A stretch of 64,000 nucleotides of DNA. Origin: Posidonia oceanica (Eukaryota > Streptophyta > Magnoliopsida > Alismatales > Posidoniaceae). Below, piece after piece: positions 43,419 through 55,805 of this stretch (positions are counted from its first letter, which is position 1; the number at the start of each line of letters is the position of its first letter). Made by a program: the position numbers and the translations under genes. The stretch spans positions 41,116,001 to 41,180,000 of the forward strand of contig JAZBRS010000029.1 in NCBI GenBank assembly GCA_037176725.1, given 5' to 3'. The notes beneath the pieces were generated by a model. That model was not told the origin of the DNA. It worked only from the letters and a program-made list of their open reading frames with translations, and did no database searches.

Positions 43419-44706
43419 TTGGGGTTCCCCACACTGGTTACTCCTGCACACTGCTCCAACGCTCTATGAGCATGAATCGGCGAGCTTACCGCCGGTGACA
43501 GTGAAAGGCTGCGACTGTCGGGCATTTCCACCAAGTTTTTGAATGTGGGCGATGTGGAGGTGAGCCGACACCTCCTGTGTGCCACCGCACGGTTCTGGAA
43601 ACCTACCCACCATGTCTTCCACTTCAGAACGGTGGAGATGACGCCCACACTAGAGGAGGTGCATCGGATCTGCTGTCTATTGAGGCTACTGGGGTCTGGC
43701 ATGTTCGTGCGGCGTGATGGCTATGCATCAGTTTTGCATCAGCTGACTGGCCTCTCAACGGTCGACTACAGGCAAAGCTTGATCTGTGCTGATTCTCGGT
43801 GCCCATGCTCCACTTGGAGTATTTCAACCATGTGGCTCGAAGGCGTGTTGAGCTCGATGAGGACCTGTGGCTTTGGGGTTTTGTCATCCACTTCTTGGGG
43901 GAGCTGGTCTTCAATCACGGTCGGATGATAGTCGCGATTGAGGTTGCTGAGATTGCGCTGGCTATAGTAACTCGGTAGATCGATTTGGCACCTGTTATTC
44001 TGGTAGAGACTTATTGTGGGTTGGACCGTGTGTCACATCACCATTGCCATTTCCACGACTGCAGGGCCTTGGTGCAGGTATAATGCCATTTTAGCTGCTA
44101 TATGCTCAACAGTTCTGTTTCACATTCTACAGCCATTGATATGCGCTCTCCCAGGTTTGGCTCGCTGGCCATCTGGGGGTGGAAGTTTTGTGCCCACATA
44201 GCTTCGCCTTTGAGACCTACTACCGCAGTAGTCATTCTCGGACCATCCGGGGTGTCCGCGAGGAATACGAGAAGTTGGAGAGATTGACTGAGGATGAGGT
44301 GACCTAGCGCATAGTCCCGTCTACTGCCAAGACTTTCACTGTCTTCTTCAACAATAATGACATGCGACTGATTGTTCTGCCTGGATTCACTTGGGGTGTC
44401 GGGTACCACTCTATCCGCGTGATGCTGTAGTTTGGCTTCCGCCACGATGCCTTCGAAGAGAGCCCAATACCTGAGTTCTTCTGGCTCTATCCGCTCAGCT
44501 CGACTGTCATGACGACGGAGCTGTGTCGCATGCTGCGCTGTGGCGTTCAATCCACTGACATTGCTGTGGTGAAGGGTTCCACTTGCACTCCCGAGTACGT
44601 GGCTCAGATACAGGGGACTTGGCTCATCAGTGAGATTCCGTCGGGTGTTCCTCTGTTTAATGATGCTGGGAGCTCCAAGAGGGCACGAACTAGTTCAAGC
44701 AACTGA
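43419..44706 (+). pseudogene. PMD/DUF7745-like cargo gene 2 of element G, antisense, with intron
   Basis: Homologue of the B cargo gene (13062-14264) but on the strand opposite to pol. Exon 1 43419-44077 (start codon now TTG), intron 44078-44154 (77 bp, GT…AG with pyrimidine tract), exon 2 44155-44706 ending in TGA. Residues VSRHLLCATARFWKPTHHVF and EMTPTLEEVHRIC match the B copy. Decay includes TGA at the CGG and TGG equivalents near 43460, a 1-nt frameshift near 43795, and TAGs at positions where B has Gln or Trp (near 43977, 44305, 44428). The C-terminus (SKRARTSSSN) is basic. Likely derived from a common ancestor with gene 1's PMD domain. Confidence 0.78.
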
Positions 44707-46225
44707 AGATATGTAACTTGCTTAGCGCTTGAGATGTATCTTGTGATTTGCTGGCTAGGAATGTAATCTGAGAATTAATCAATGCAAATCCACGCTTTAG
44801 TGTTATTGGTTTGCCTGATAGTGACATATCTTCATAGTTGATGTTCTGGTTGCCACAGATGGGAGGAATCCCCAAACGCTGGACCTGATTTACTCTGATT
44901 TGAATTCTGCAAAAACGCGGGAGCTATCCGTGGAAGCTTTTAGCGGCTCCAACATGCGGCTAAAAACAACGGCTCCAATAAGCGGCTCGACTTGGACAGA
45001 CTACTATATCAAAGTTCATTCTTCATCCGCGTGTTGGTGGTGCTAAGCGATGCACACCTGATGGTCCCTGAGGGGTTGCCACTGTGCTAGTCCTGCCCCT
45101 GACCGTGGGTGTCAATCCTGATCTGTAGTGCTAGCAATGATGACCTAGCCGAGGACTTCGTGCCTGTGTTCTGATCAAGAGGCAACTGGTAGGTTCTCGG
45201 TAAAAATACCGGACCAATGAGTTTTGACTAGAAAGCGGCCAACATGCCCCTGGCAAAGTGCTGTCCCAGTGCTGAGTGAAGCCTTGTAAAGTAGCGGGGG
45301 AAGAGCAATGCGGAATGATTAATGCTAGTAGATGCATAAGTGATTTATGCAAATTCCTATTGCCCTCAGCATGTGGAGTGCTTCTAATGCCTGCTGTAAA
45401 GGAGAGGAGCAGTCTTTGACTCACCAGATTCTACCTGGACTCCTAACTGTAGGTGGCACTCCAAAATGGGTGATATCGCTTGGAATAAGTGTTTGGGTGT
45501 TGGTGTGGTGAGAACAGGCTCCATGCCAAACTCTCTAGGGCCTACACATACTTTTTCTTTTTTCTTTTTTCTTTTTTCTTTCGCTCCCACATAGACGTAC
45601 AGGTTTACTCTATCCTTGGCTTGGAGGTAATAGGTGTCTGGTCTAGTGCTGGGGAGCTATTGCTGCAAGGAAGGGGTGGCTAGTCCCTATAGGAATGTGG
45701 CTTTCCGAGGCACTTGCTTTGACTCCTCTCCAAGGTAAGTCGAAGGGATAGGGCTACTCTGTTCGCCTCTATCTTCACCTTCTATCTTCCTATTTCTTTT
45801 ATGCCCCATGCGCAGATATGTTTTTCTTTCTTGGCTCACACTCTCGCTCACGCCCTAGCATTTTGTCTCCCTATGGAGGTGCAAGGCCTAGGAGGGTTTG
45901 GGCACTTTGCTTGTTCTCAATTGGTGGTGGCTCCCTCACTAGTTAGGACATCTAAGTAGTGTCAGGTGAGGTGAAACAGACTCCTTCTAGAGCAGGCAAG
46001 CTTTTTCGATTTTCGAAATTGGGCGATGATTACCATGGATGAGGATGATGCTTTCATGGATGTTGTGCTGATGTATGTTGTTTATTTATGCTTAGATTAT
46101 GAGCTCAAGTTCCAAGCAAAATAAACATGAATGCAGAATGCGGAGAGTGCATGAATGCTAAAGGAGAGATGCATGCATGAATGCAGAAGAAGAAGACTTC
46201 ACAAGGCAAGGATATGGGCCGCCAG
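44707..46225 (-). other. Non-coding stretch between pol and cargo, element G
   Basis: Matches 14590-15745 of element B in blocks (45300-45560 and 45900-46000). A pyrimidine-rich tract at 45550-45585 corresponds to the one at 14850-14880 or 15045-15145 in B. No open frame of note. Confidence 0.6.
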
Positions 46226-47548
46226 TCACTGGTAGTACTTCTTTAGGTAGCATGCATTGACTGGCTTTGATTGCTCGACCTGGTCCATGTCCTCCAGGAT
46301 TGCTGCACCACCGGAGAAGATCCGTTTGATAATAAAGGGGCCATGCCAGTTGGGCCTGAACTTGACGCAGGCGTCAGGGAGATGGATAGCTTGCAGGACT
46401 AAGTCACCAGGCTGAAAGCTCTTGGGCCTAACTTTCTTCTGATAAGCTCTTGTCACTCGCCTCTGATAGCATTGGGCATGATGTATGGCCTGCAATCGGT
46501 GGTCATCAATCAGATTTAGCTGAATGCAACGGTCTTCAATCCATTCTACCTCTTCCAGCTTAGCTTCTCGTAGGATCCGGAGTGATGGAATCTCTACTTC
46601 AATGGGCAGAACAACCTCCATGCCATATACGAGCAAGTACGGAGTTGCCCATGTTGAGGTCCGGACTGATGTTCTGTAGGCCCATAATGCATATGGGAGC
46701 TTTTCATGCCAGTCCTTGTGAGTCTCTGCCATCTTCTTCAAGATCTTGGTAAGGTTCTTATTGGCTGACTCAACCACACCATTCATCTGTGGACAATAAG
46801 GTGAGGATCTGTGGTGCTTGATCTTATAACTTTGCAGATAGTCCTCGATCCTCTTGGCTATGAAGTTCGTGTCATTGTCGGAGATGATTGCATGCGGGAC
46901 CCCGTACCAGGCTATGATGTTGTTCCGGATGAACTTCTGCATTGCTACGATCGTGACTGTCTTGTAGGAAGCTGCCTCCACCCATTTGGTGAAGTAGTCA
47001 ATGGCCACCAGGATGTAGCGGTGACCGTTGGAGGCTGCAGGATGTATGGCTCCAATGACGTCAATCCCCCAGGTTGAGAAGGGCCATGGCCAGGACATGC
47101 TGTGCAGCTGCTACGAGGGAGTATGGATAAAATTCCCATGGATCTAGCAGTTATGGCATCTGTGCACAAATTGGCAACAGTCTACCTCCATGGTTGACCA
47201 AAAATAGCCTTGCAACATGCTTTTCTTGGCTAACAGCACACTGTTCATGTATGGGCTGCATATCCTTGCATGGACCTAGAGCATCTGTATGTTGACCTTT
47301 TTCTTGTTCGTGCAGCATAGGAGCATCTGATTGTAGGATCTTTTGTAGAGGTGTCCTGCTCCTAGCACATATTTTGACGCTAGACGTGCCATGGTCTTTC
47401 TGTCTGCTGCTGAGGTGCTAGACAGAATGCTGTCGGATTCTAAGAAGACTTTAATGTTGTGATACCATGGTAATTCCTCTGCTGGGTTTGCTTCTTCTAT
47501 GCTCATGCAGTGTGTAGGTTGCTCTACACATGTGACTGATACGTCCAC
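46226..47548 (-). pseudogene. Integrase domain of element G pol
   Basis: C-terminal core open from 47098 to 46226 and ending …CYLKKYYQ with the natural stop. DDE residues are present (WGIDVIG; IISDNDTNF; NGVVESANKN), though the Gly after DN is Asp. The N-terminal zinc-binding part (47548-47099) is broken by TAGs, and the second His of HHCC is Tyr (CSPYMNS against CGPHMNG in B). About 75% similar by eye to element B. Confidence 0.9.
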
Positions 47549-48060
47549 TGCATGGTCCTCTGGTATGGAGAGCCAGGATTCTCAGGTTGCCAGCACATTT
47601 GCATAGGCATTCTTGGCTCTATTCATGAATGTGAAGTAGATTTCTTCGAATTCTACAATGAGCTTCAGCAGGTATTCATGGTAAGGCACTAGCTTCAGGT
47701 CTTTGGTCTTCCAGTCACCATTGACCTGAGAGATGACCAGCATTGCATCGCCATGCACATGCAGCTTCTGCGCACCATGCTCGAGTGCGACTTTCAGTCC
47801 TAGGATGCATGCTTCGTATTTTGCTTCATTATTGGTGCATGGGAAGGTCATCTTCCTCGTGAAAGGGATCAGCTGCCCCTGTGGCGTTGCTAGCACTGCA
47901 CCAATACCCCTGCCCCTTCTATTGACGATGCCATCGAAGTACATATGCCATTGTAGTTCATCTTCTTGATCCTCCGGCTCTGGATCTTCCATGGCAAACA
48001 GGATGTCTTCATCAGGGAACTGCGTCAGCAAAGGCTGGTATTCAGGCAGGGGTCAGTCAG
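47549..48060 (-). pseudogene. Second (archaeal-like) RNase H, element G
   Basis: Open from 48031 to 47582 with WHMYFDGIVNRRGRGIGAVL, CTNNEAKYEACILGL, VHGDAMLVISQVNGDW and NAYANVLAT. The Glu of EAEYEA is Lys (EAKYEA), and ADALAT has become ANVLAT, so catalytic residues are probably lost. Confidence 0.85.
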
Positions 48061-48697
48061 CCAGGTGATCTGTCATAGCCTGCCCCTTCATTGATTTCTG
48101 TGTGACAAAAGTGACGTCGTATTGAGACAACAACACCTGCCACTTGACGCATTTGCCTACCAAGGTTGGCTTCTGAAATAGATACTTTAGCGAGTCATGC
48201 CATCATAGGAGTAGAATGGGGTACGCCATCATGTAGTGCCTTAATCATTGTGTGGCCCAGACAAGGGATAGGCAGACCTTCTCGATTGTGCTATACCTGG
48301 CCTCGCAATCATTGAACTTCTTGCTCAGGTGGTAGATGACTTGTTCTTTGCAACTTCACTCGTCATGCTGGGCTAAGAATGCGCCCATGGAGTGCTATGT
48401 TGTGGAGAGGTAGAGTAGCAGAGGCCTCATTGGTGTGGGAGGAACCAGAACAGGAGGCTTTGTCAGTAGCTGCTTGATCTTGTCAAATGCAGCTTGGCAT
48501 TCATCCCACCAACTGACCTGTGCATTCTTCCTCAAGAGCTTGAAGATTGGCTTGTAGATAGGAGTGAGCTGCGCTATGGATCAGGTGGTACTGATATACT
48601 GCAGTCGTCGCAACAGTCCTCAGATCTCCTTTTCAGTTGTGGGCAGTGGCATCTATATGATGGCCCTTGCTTTGCTGGGGTCCACCTCGATTCCCCT
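48061..48697 (-). pseudogene. RT C-terminus and first RNase H, element G
   Basis: Same frame as RT but with at least eight stops. Recognisable pieces are RGIEVDPSKARAII, LLLYLSTT, LSKKFNDCEARYSTIEKVCLSLVWA, LRHYMMAYP and LSQYDVTFVTQKSMKGQAM. The Gln in FVTQKSMKG is intact where element B has TAG. Confidence 0.75.
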
Positions 48698-49894
48698 CTA
48701 GCTGATGATGTAGCCTAGGAGTTTTCCAGAAGATACTCCGAATACACACTTGTTGGGGTTGAGACGGAGCTTGTAGCACCTCAAGTGGTCAAAGAGCTTT
48801 CTCAGGCAGGCGAGGTGATCCTTAGACTCTCTGGACTTGGCGATCATATCATGCACATAGACCTTGACTTCTTGGTGCATGAGGTCGTGGAACAGTGTAG
48901 TCATAGATCTCTGGTAAGTCACCCTTACATTCTTGAGTCCAAATGGCATCACTCGGTAGTAGAAGACTCCCCATGGGGTGATGAAGGATGTCTTTTCCAT
49001 ATCCTCTTCTGCCATTCTGATCTGGTTATAGCTTGAGAAGCCATCCATAAATGACAGCATTTTGTGCCTTGCAGTATTGTCGACTAGGACGTTGATGTGC
49101 GGTAGCGGAAAGTCGTCCTTGGGACTCGTCTTATTAAGATTTGTGTAGTCAATGCACATGCGGACCCGACCGTCTTTCTTAGGCACTGGGACGAAGTTTG
49201 CAAGCCATTCTGGGTACATGACGACCATGAGAAAGTTGATGTTGTGCTGTTTCATGATCTCTTCTTTGATCTTCAGTAGCCATTGTGGTCGCCATCTTCT
49301 GAGCTTCTGCTTGACTGGCTTTGCGTATGGTTTTAATGGTAGTGTGTGTACCACCACCTCGACATCCAGCCTGATCATGTCATTATAACTCCAGGCGAAG
49401 ACATCTGCATATTCTCTGATGAATGCTATGAATTCTGCTCTTGTCTGGGGCGACAACTTGGTGCTGATGCGGACCTCCTTAACCTCTTCGGTTGTGCCAA
49501 TGTTGATAACCTTCGTCTCTTCCTCGACATGGAGGTTCTGTCCTTCTGAGTCGTCATTGTAGGGCTGGTATTCAGGTGGTGAATCATCATTTTCATTCGT
49601 GCCTGTGTCATCCTCCTCTTCGTATGCTATGAGTTCTGAGAGGATCTCTTTCTCGAAAGTTGGATTTGTGACATCGAAGGAGAGAGTGTGTTCGGAGCTC
49701 TGCCCCTGACGCTGCTTCAAAATGGCCACACTCACTTTGGTGATCTTGTATCTGTGGTGAGTGGCCTCTGCTCTAGTGGCTTCTGGACCTGCTGATAGAC
49801 CAGGTCTCTCTACCTCATTTGCCTCTACTATTTCTACTGTCGCTGCTGTTAATGCTGCTTTCACATTTTCTGATGTATCTACAGATGATGCCAA
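48698..49894 (-). pseudogene. Reverse transcriptase domain of element G pol
   Basis: 398 open codons covering acidic linker and RT fingers/palm: LRRWRPQWLLKIKEEI, VPVPKKDGRVRMCIDYTNLN, MLSFMDGFSSYNQI, FITPWGVFYYRVMPFGLKN. The catalytic motif reads VYVHDM, i.e. the first Asp of YVDD is His. Ends at a TAG (48698) after SGKLLGYIIS. A frameshift separates it from the upstream linker near 49900-50038. Confidence 0.92.
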
Positions 49895-51162
49895 GGACTG
49901 GCAGCTGTCCTTCTGCTGACAGATCTGATTCCTACTGCCTAGTGTACTGCCTGAGCCTAACTCAGGGTGTTTTTTTTACCCCCACCTTGCCTGAGGTGGG
50001 GTTTGAGCTGTATATACCATCTAGACCTGCCTCTTGGCTATGGAGTAATTAACTCAATTGGTCCAGTGGGTGCTGGCTCTGATTCTTCCAAGACCATGAT
50101 GGATGGATGGTCTTGCTGCTGGCAAGAATCTATGTGCTCATAATCTGTGATCACCGCCTTTCCTTTTCTTATTGTGTGTTGTTCTACGACGTCCTCTGCT
50201 AGCACCGCTAGTTGTTCTTGGAATAGCACTTCTAGGTCTTCGGGCAAGTTGTCTATCTAAGCCTCTACGACTGCTCCTTCCTCCTCATCCGAAGCGAGGT
50301 CAACATAGTAGGCTCCAGCCACTCCTTGAGCCTCATGCTCGGTCGTTCCTTTGCCTGAGGTGATGCTTCTAGCTGCTAACTGTATCACGGGCTGTGACAT
50401 CTGAATTGTGGGGATCGCAGGTAAGGTGGTCATGCTTACCTGCTGAGCCAAAAATTGGGCGGCTGCATCTGCCAGTGGGAGGCCTATGCCCGTTGATAAG
50501 GCTGGTGGACTGGTTGATGACGTCGTGTGGGCCCACGACAAGGCTCAACTTATTAAGGCGGATGAGGGAGTGACTGCTGGATCTGCCTGGATTATTGGTG
50601 GAACTGCTGATGAATCGGGCTGAATTGCTATGCTGGTTGTACCACTAGAGAAGCTAACTATGGTGCTGGTGTGACTGAAGCTGGTAGCAGATTGGTGAGT
50701 GATACTGGTGGGAGTGCTGATGACTCTAGAGCTGCTATTGCGGCTGGCGGAAATAGTGGTGAAACTACACAGGGAATAAGAACTGTCAACTCTGACAAGA
50801 TGACTGTTGAACCAACTGTGGTGACTATGGAAGGCAAGACCAAACGGACTAACTGGGAAACTACTGAGCATGCCTAGACCTCTCTGCTGGTCCGAACTAT
50901 CTCTGTCTCAAACTGCTCCTCATCTAAATAGTAGTCCTCAATGTAGACCCACTCCTCTGCCGGTAGTGAGGGACTCTAGAGATGTGTTGGTTGTACTGAG
51001 GCTTGGCTTTGATTGGTATCAAGGATACCTGCACTGGTGAAGTTAGTAAGATTCGAAGGGATGATCAGCTTCCAGTTCTTTGAGCACAGGTGTCTATCCT
51101 TGCGGGGTTGTCAGCTGTATCCAAGGCCTTCGAAGTCTCTTATTTCCTTGGTTGTGATTGGT
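49895..51162 (-). pseudogene. Protease-RT linker of element G
   Basis: Series of frame-compatible fragments (50871-50545, 50541-50257, 50247-50038) homologous to the element B linker, including YYVDLASDEEEGAVVEA and LEVLFQEQLAVLAEDV. Thr/Ser/Pro/Val-rich. Broken by stops and one frameshift. Confidence 0.65.
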
Positions 51163-51748
51163 TCAGCGATCCCTTGGTCGTACCGCTTGAGAGGTGCTCC
51201 TTTCTTGTAACCCCACCTGCGACAGAGGTTCTTGACCATCATGAATGGGTAGATGGCTGGCGTGCTCGAGATCAAGGATAAAGTTAATCGGCTCAAACCG
51301 ATTAACATGGAACAAGGTGTCGGAGGGTTTGGTGTCAAAAAGGACAGTTTGAGGAGATACGGAAGAGACTGCCTCGACTCTCTCCTTATCGAAGTTTTCT
51401 GCCATGACAACGACGACGTCGTCGCTCCAACGGAACTTTATCATGTGGTGGAGAGTCGAGGGGATGACTTGATGCTTGTGGAGCCAAGGGCGCCCAAGTA
51501 AGAGATTGAAGGAGTGCTCTAAATCAATGATGTAGAATTCCACATCGAAAACAACAGGTTCGATAGTAAGGGGAATAATCAGAATCCCCAATGAGTCATG
51601 GTGCGTATTGTCAAAGGCCGTCATCCCTTTGGTGGCCGGTGTAATGTCCTCGGCTTTGAATCCGAGCTTGCTTGCTGTGCGCAAGGGGTAGACATTAAGG
51701 CATGCTCCGTTATCCACCAGTGTCAAGGGAATGCGGAAGTTTTGATAC
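51163..51748 (-). pseudogene. Aspartic protease of element G, 5' end cut off
   Basis: Starts in mid-domain at QNFRIPLTLVDNGACLNVYP (51748 side) and continues through MTAFDNTHHDSLGILIIPL and FNLLLGRPWLHKHQVIPSTL. The active-site motif is DNGA. The upstream half of the protease and gag have been displaced by LTR F inserted at 51749. Confidence 0.85.
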
Positions 51749-53471
51749 TGTGACCGTCCTGCTGGGTCACGACGGGTCTTGTATCGCTGCCATAGCTCAC
51801 AATGCGATCGGACTGTGAGAGAGGGGGAAGCCGCGGTCAGTAGTGAATCCAGGGAGAAAACTCGACTCGAAAACACCGGGAAAACGGGCGAATAACGCAA
51901 AAGAAAATAAATAAAAGAGAAGGAGTCGCCACCTAATCTATTAAAATAGGAAAACTAGGAAAACCGTATGAAAACATGCGAGAAAACTCAAGCAATATGA
52001 AAACATACCAATCCGATTCCAATGTATATGACACAAGGTCAATGTGGTCTAGAGAAAGGGTAAGGACTCCTGTTACGTGCGGGGAAGGTGTTAGGCACCC
52101 TCGACACGCCCAAGGAATTTGTCTTTCTTGGCTTTTCCGCTCTTGTGTGGCAAATGTTGGAAAATGAATGCCGGTTTATGTTCGCCCTAAGGCGGTATGC
52201 AAGATGCAATTTAAAACCATGTAAAGCTTAGCTAAATCAAACCAACTTGCTTAATTAAAGCCAAATCGACATAAAACAACAATAAGCAATGCAGGGAAGC
52301 ATGCTTAAGGGAAAACCAACTAAGTAGATGAAAGGCAAGGCGACAGGCCATGGGTTCAGGCCACTGTCTGGACTCTGAACTGAGTCGCCGGTCACCTGGG
52401 CGACCATGTTAGTCGCTTGCATCGGCGGCGTCAGCACAGTCACCCTGCAGAATGGCGACAGCATTGGTCGCCACTCCTACAGGCGGCCAAGACTCCTGCA
52501 GGTAGGTTGGACAGCGACCTTCGCTGGCCAAATAAACCATGCAATCATCCACGAAATCGGTAAGTAAACATTCAAATCGACAAGGGATATATCAAGGATC
52601 ATAAACATGGAAACAGGAAGCAATACAGGTGCTCAGGCAAGGAGATACATCAGAGCAAAGTTCAGCTCGAGGGCAGCCTGATTTGTAGTCTAGTCACGCA
52701 TGCAGCGACGCCTGACCTGACAAACCGACTGTCGGACTTTACGGCCAAATCTCGCCCCATCGGTGAGGCTAAAAATACAATTAAACACCTGGGAAGCACG
52801 ACGGCGTTCCCAGGAGCACACACATGCATTCAAAAGTAGAAATGGCCTTCTGGAACTCTCTCCCCAGCTCATGGGTTTCATCACCGACGGCCGAGCTTTC
52901 CCATGACCACGGAGGCGATTGGGGAAGCCTTAGGCCTACACACGGCTCACCGGAGGCTTGGGGGAGCTGAGAGGAAGGCAAGGAAAGAAACAGGAGCAAG
53001 AATGGTCAACTGGAGGCCCTCAACCGTGAGGCTCGCGGGCGTCGGCCACCCATGGCGGCGTTTGACCACGTGGGAGGTGGGGAGCTTGCATGGAGGCACC
53101 TGGAACACCGTTGAGCATTGGGAAGGTTGGTGGCAGTCCGGTGGAGCCAAAGAGCGAGTCGAATTGGGGCGGCTGAGCCTCCCTGACGCTTCCGCAACTC
53201 GCCGGAGTCGAGGAAGACGACTCCAAAATGTGGGACTTAGATACCTACAAGCGCCCGAAACAATGCCAAAATGATTCCCCTCCAACGAGGAACAAGAAAC
53301 ATGCAAGCAAGGAGAGGTTACCTGCATGCAGGCGGTTGTCTCCTTCGACGCCGGCGGGTCCAAGCGGCGGCGTGCTCGGATGACGGCGAAATGGGAGAGG
53401 GAAATGGGGCTCTGAATGCTCGGAAGGCTTCTCTCTCGCATGAGGATCCCACAGGGATGCTCTGGAATCGG
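51749..53471 (-). mobile_element. LTR F, left part, inserted in element G protease
   Basis: The terminus TGTGACCGTCC (plus) begins exactly where protease homology ends. It carries the internal GAGTCGCCACC motif (51925), the hairpin (52076-52108) and a GC-rich part with donor CATGCAG|GTAACC near 53322 (sense). No 30-bp array. It is interrupted at 53471 by solo LTR C and resumes at 59439-59487. The right end lies beyond later insertions, so solo or full-length status is open; the left flank gatac is the candidate target duplication. The short frames inside are not supported as genes. Confidence 0.75.
52076..52108 (-). ncRNA. Conserved LTR hairpin, copy 5 (LTR F)
   Basis: One change (ccctcg on plus) gives an A-C mismatch in the CGGGG arm; all other paired positions are retained in an otherwise diverged LTR. 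Confidence 0.45.
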
Positions 53472-53825
53472 TGTAGTAATCCCGATGTTCAGATCGTCCA
53501 TGCACACTGCCAAAAGCTCGCGTGCACCGATCGGAATCAGGCTCACTATAAGCGGCTATGTCCGAGGAGGAAGGCTCAACTCGAAAACACTTGAAATAGA
53601 GGAGAAAAGATAAGAAAAGAAGAAGATTAGACAATTCAGAGTCGCCACCATGTCTATTATCGGAAGACAAGGAAAATCGGGAGAAATAAGTGGATTAACA
53701 CGCAAAACCAAGCAAAGGGTGCAATGCAAAGCAAAACAAATGCAAATGCAAATGATATGACTCATGCCTAGAATAAGGGCAATATGGTCATTGCGGGCCA
53801 AAAGACTGGGCAAGGACTCCTGTTA

Positions 53826-53858
53826 CGTGCGGGGAAGGTGTTAGGCACCCCCGACACG
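53826..53858 (-). ncRNA. Conserved LTR hairpin, copy 6 (LTR C)
   Basis: Consensus 33-nt block, identical to the element B copy. Confidence 0.5.
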
Positions 53859-54149
53859 CCCGAGAATCGGTCTTTCTAGGCTTACGCTCGCATACGCAGG
53901 GAAATGCAGGTTTGAAGGCCTAAATGCCAATGAATGCCTGAATGAGTGCTCATAGGTGTGCTCTAAGTGATGGGATGCAATGCAAGGAAGTAAACGTGCA
54001 GTCTAAGTGCTCAGCAACGTTGTCTGTGTTCCGAACCGGGCGAAACCTGGCTCGTGAGAACTCCAGGCAGTAAGCATCACTGCCCTATATGCAAATGCAA
54101 GCGGAAAAGTAAAACGGCAGTAAAATCAAGCAATGCGGGCGACATGCAA

Positions 54150-54520
54150 GAGAAAACAGCATAAAATATGCAAAACAATGCGAGAAACAGAAGTGGCACG
54201 CGAAACGGTGCAAGAAAACAAGATCGACACGCAAAACGGTGCGAGAAAACAAAGCAGCACACGAAACGGTGCAAGAAACAAAAGTGGCACACGAAACGGT
54301 GTGAGAAAACAAGGCAGCACGTGAAACGGTGCAGAAAACAAAGCCAGCACGCGAAACAGTGCAAGAAAGCAAAGCAGCACGCGAAACGGTGCAGAAAATA
54401 AAGCTAGCACGCAAAATGGTGCAGAAAACAAAGCCAGCACGCAAAACGGTGCAAGAAACAGAAGCGACACGCGAAACGGTGCGAGAAAACAATGCAGCAC
54501 GCAAAACGGTGCCAAAACAA
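54150..54520. repeat. 30-bp tandem array, LTR C
   Basis: About 12 units of 29-30 bp (gcacgcgaaacggtgc core), the same array as in sister LTRs. Confidence 0.9.
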
Positions 54521-54979
54521 GCAAGATAAAACATCGAGAAAGCCATGCAGATGTAGATGCAAGGAGGAAGAGCAGGAGAAGCAAAGGAGAGCAATCAGCG
54601 CAAGTGTGAGAACGAACGCTGTTTAAAAGACCACGCAATGTAGGTGTGAAGACTTACAAAGGGGAAAGGAAGCAAGTGGAAGGATTACCACTGTTCTGTG
54701 ACTATTTCCCACCAAAGTGTCCCACGATATGTCTCGCACGCTGCCAAAAGCTCGCGATGCGATCGGATCGTGGAAAAGGGGGAAGAAAGTCGCAATTAGT
54801 AGTGAATCCAGGGAAAACACAACACAAGACATTGAGGGTACGCGAAAAGGGGAGACAGAGTTGATAGATAGGAAGAGGGAGTCCTAATCTACATGCTCGA
54901 GGAAACAGAAAGCAAAAACCATGCATACAATGCAAATGGTGTGCAAATGAATGTTGTGCAGGGGTTCAGGAGGACTTAC

Positions 54980-55020
54980 CTTGGAAATCTGAAGCCTGAT
55001 CTGAGAAATACTTGGTCCAT
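54980..55020 (-). other. 41-nt start-codon mini-exon with splice donor, copy 4
   Basis: ATG at 55020 encodes MDQVFLRSGFRFP up to donor CCAAG|GTAAGT at 54980. Confidence 0.58.
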
Positions 55021-55600
55021 GTGGAAGAGCGCTCCGCCGGGGTTGTCCAGGTAGCTTGTTTGAGAAGATCCAACGGCCAGATCAAAAGATATCCCAGCTT
55101 CAAGGTAGAGGGGCCAGAATAGGGGAGAAGAATGGATCTAAGTGTAAAGGAGGTCCTAGGAGTGTGCAAAACAGGTCCTCCCATGTAAATGGGAGCTAAG
55201 TATGCTTAAGTGTGTGCAAGAATGCCAAATGCAAAGATGCATGAGTGCAAATGCATGTAGGAATGCAAGAAAGGACCTAAGAATGACTTTTCAGAAAACT
55301 TAGGAACCTATATGCAAGTTTTGAAAAAGTGGGACCTAAATGCAAAGATTTTGAAAAATTAGGGGTTTATATGCAAGGTTTTTGAAAACTGGGGTGTCTG
55401 AGTGCAATTTTGCAAAATACAGGGTTTAAAATGCAATTTAATAAGGTAAACATGCATTTGGATAAGTTTTGAAATCATGTGGAGGATTAACATGCAATTT
55501 TGAAACTTGCAAGGGTCGAAATGCAATTTTATAAGGGAAACTGGGATTTTAGATGGTCTGTGAATTAAACAGTGGATCTAAGTGCAATTTTTAAATATGC

Positions 55601-55805
55601 AGGGTCTAAAATGCAATTTTATAAGCAAAAGTGTGCATTTAAATGAGTTTTATAACATGTAGAGGACCTATGTGTAATTTTAAAACATGCAGGGTCTAAA
55701 ATGCAATTTTATAAGCAAAAGTATGCATTTAAATTAGTTTTATAACATGTAGAGGACCTATGTGTAATTTTAAAACATGTAGGGTCTAAAATGCAATTTT
55801 ATAAG
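55601..55805. repeat. 90-bp direct repeats within T-rich zone
   Basis: agggtctaaaatgcaatttt starts at 55601, 55691 and 55781, two exact 90-bp periods. This shows that the irregular T-rich zone of the LTR was built from ~90-bp tandem units. Confidence 0.88.

Noticed and set aside
49895..50250. Ogre-type intron between protease and RT
   Set aside because: I looked for donor and acceptor pairs, but the linker translation is conserved between the two elements in this interval, so coding is the simpler reading.
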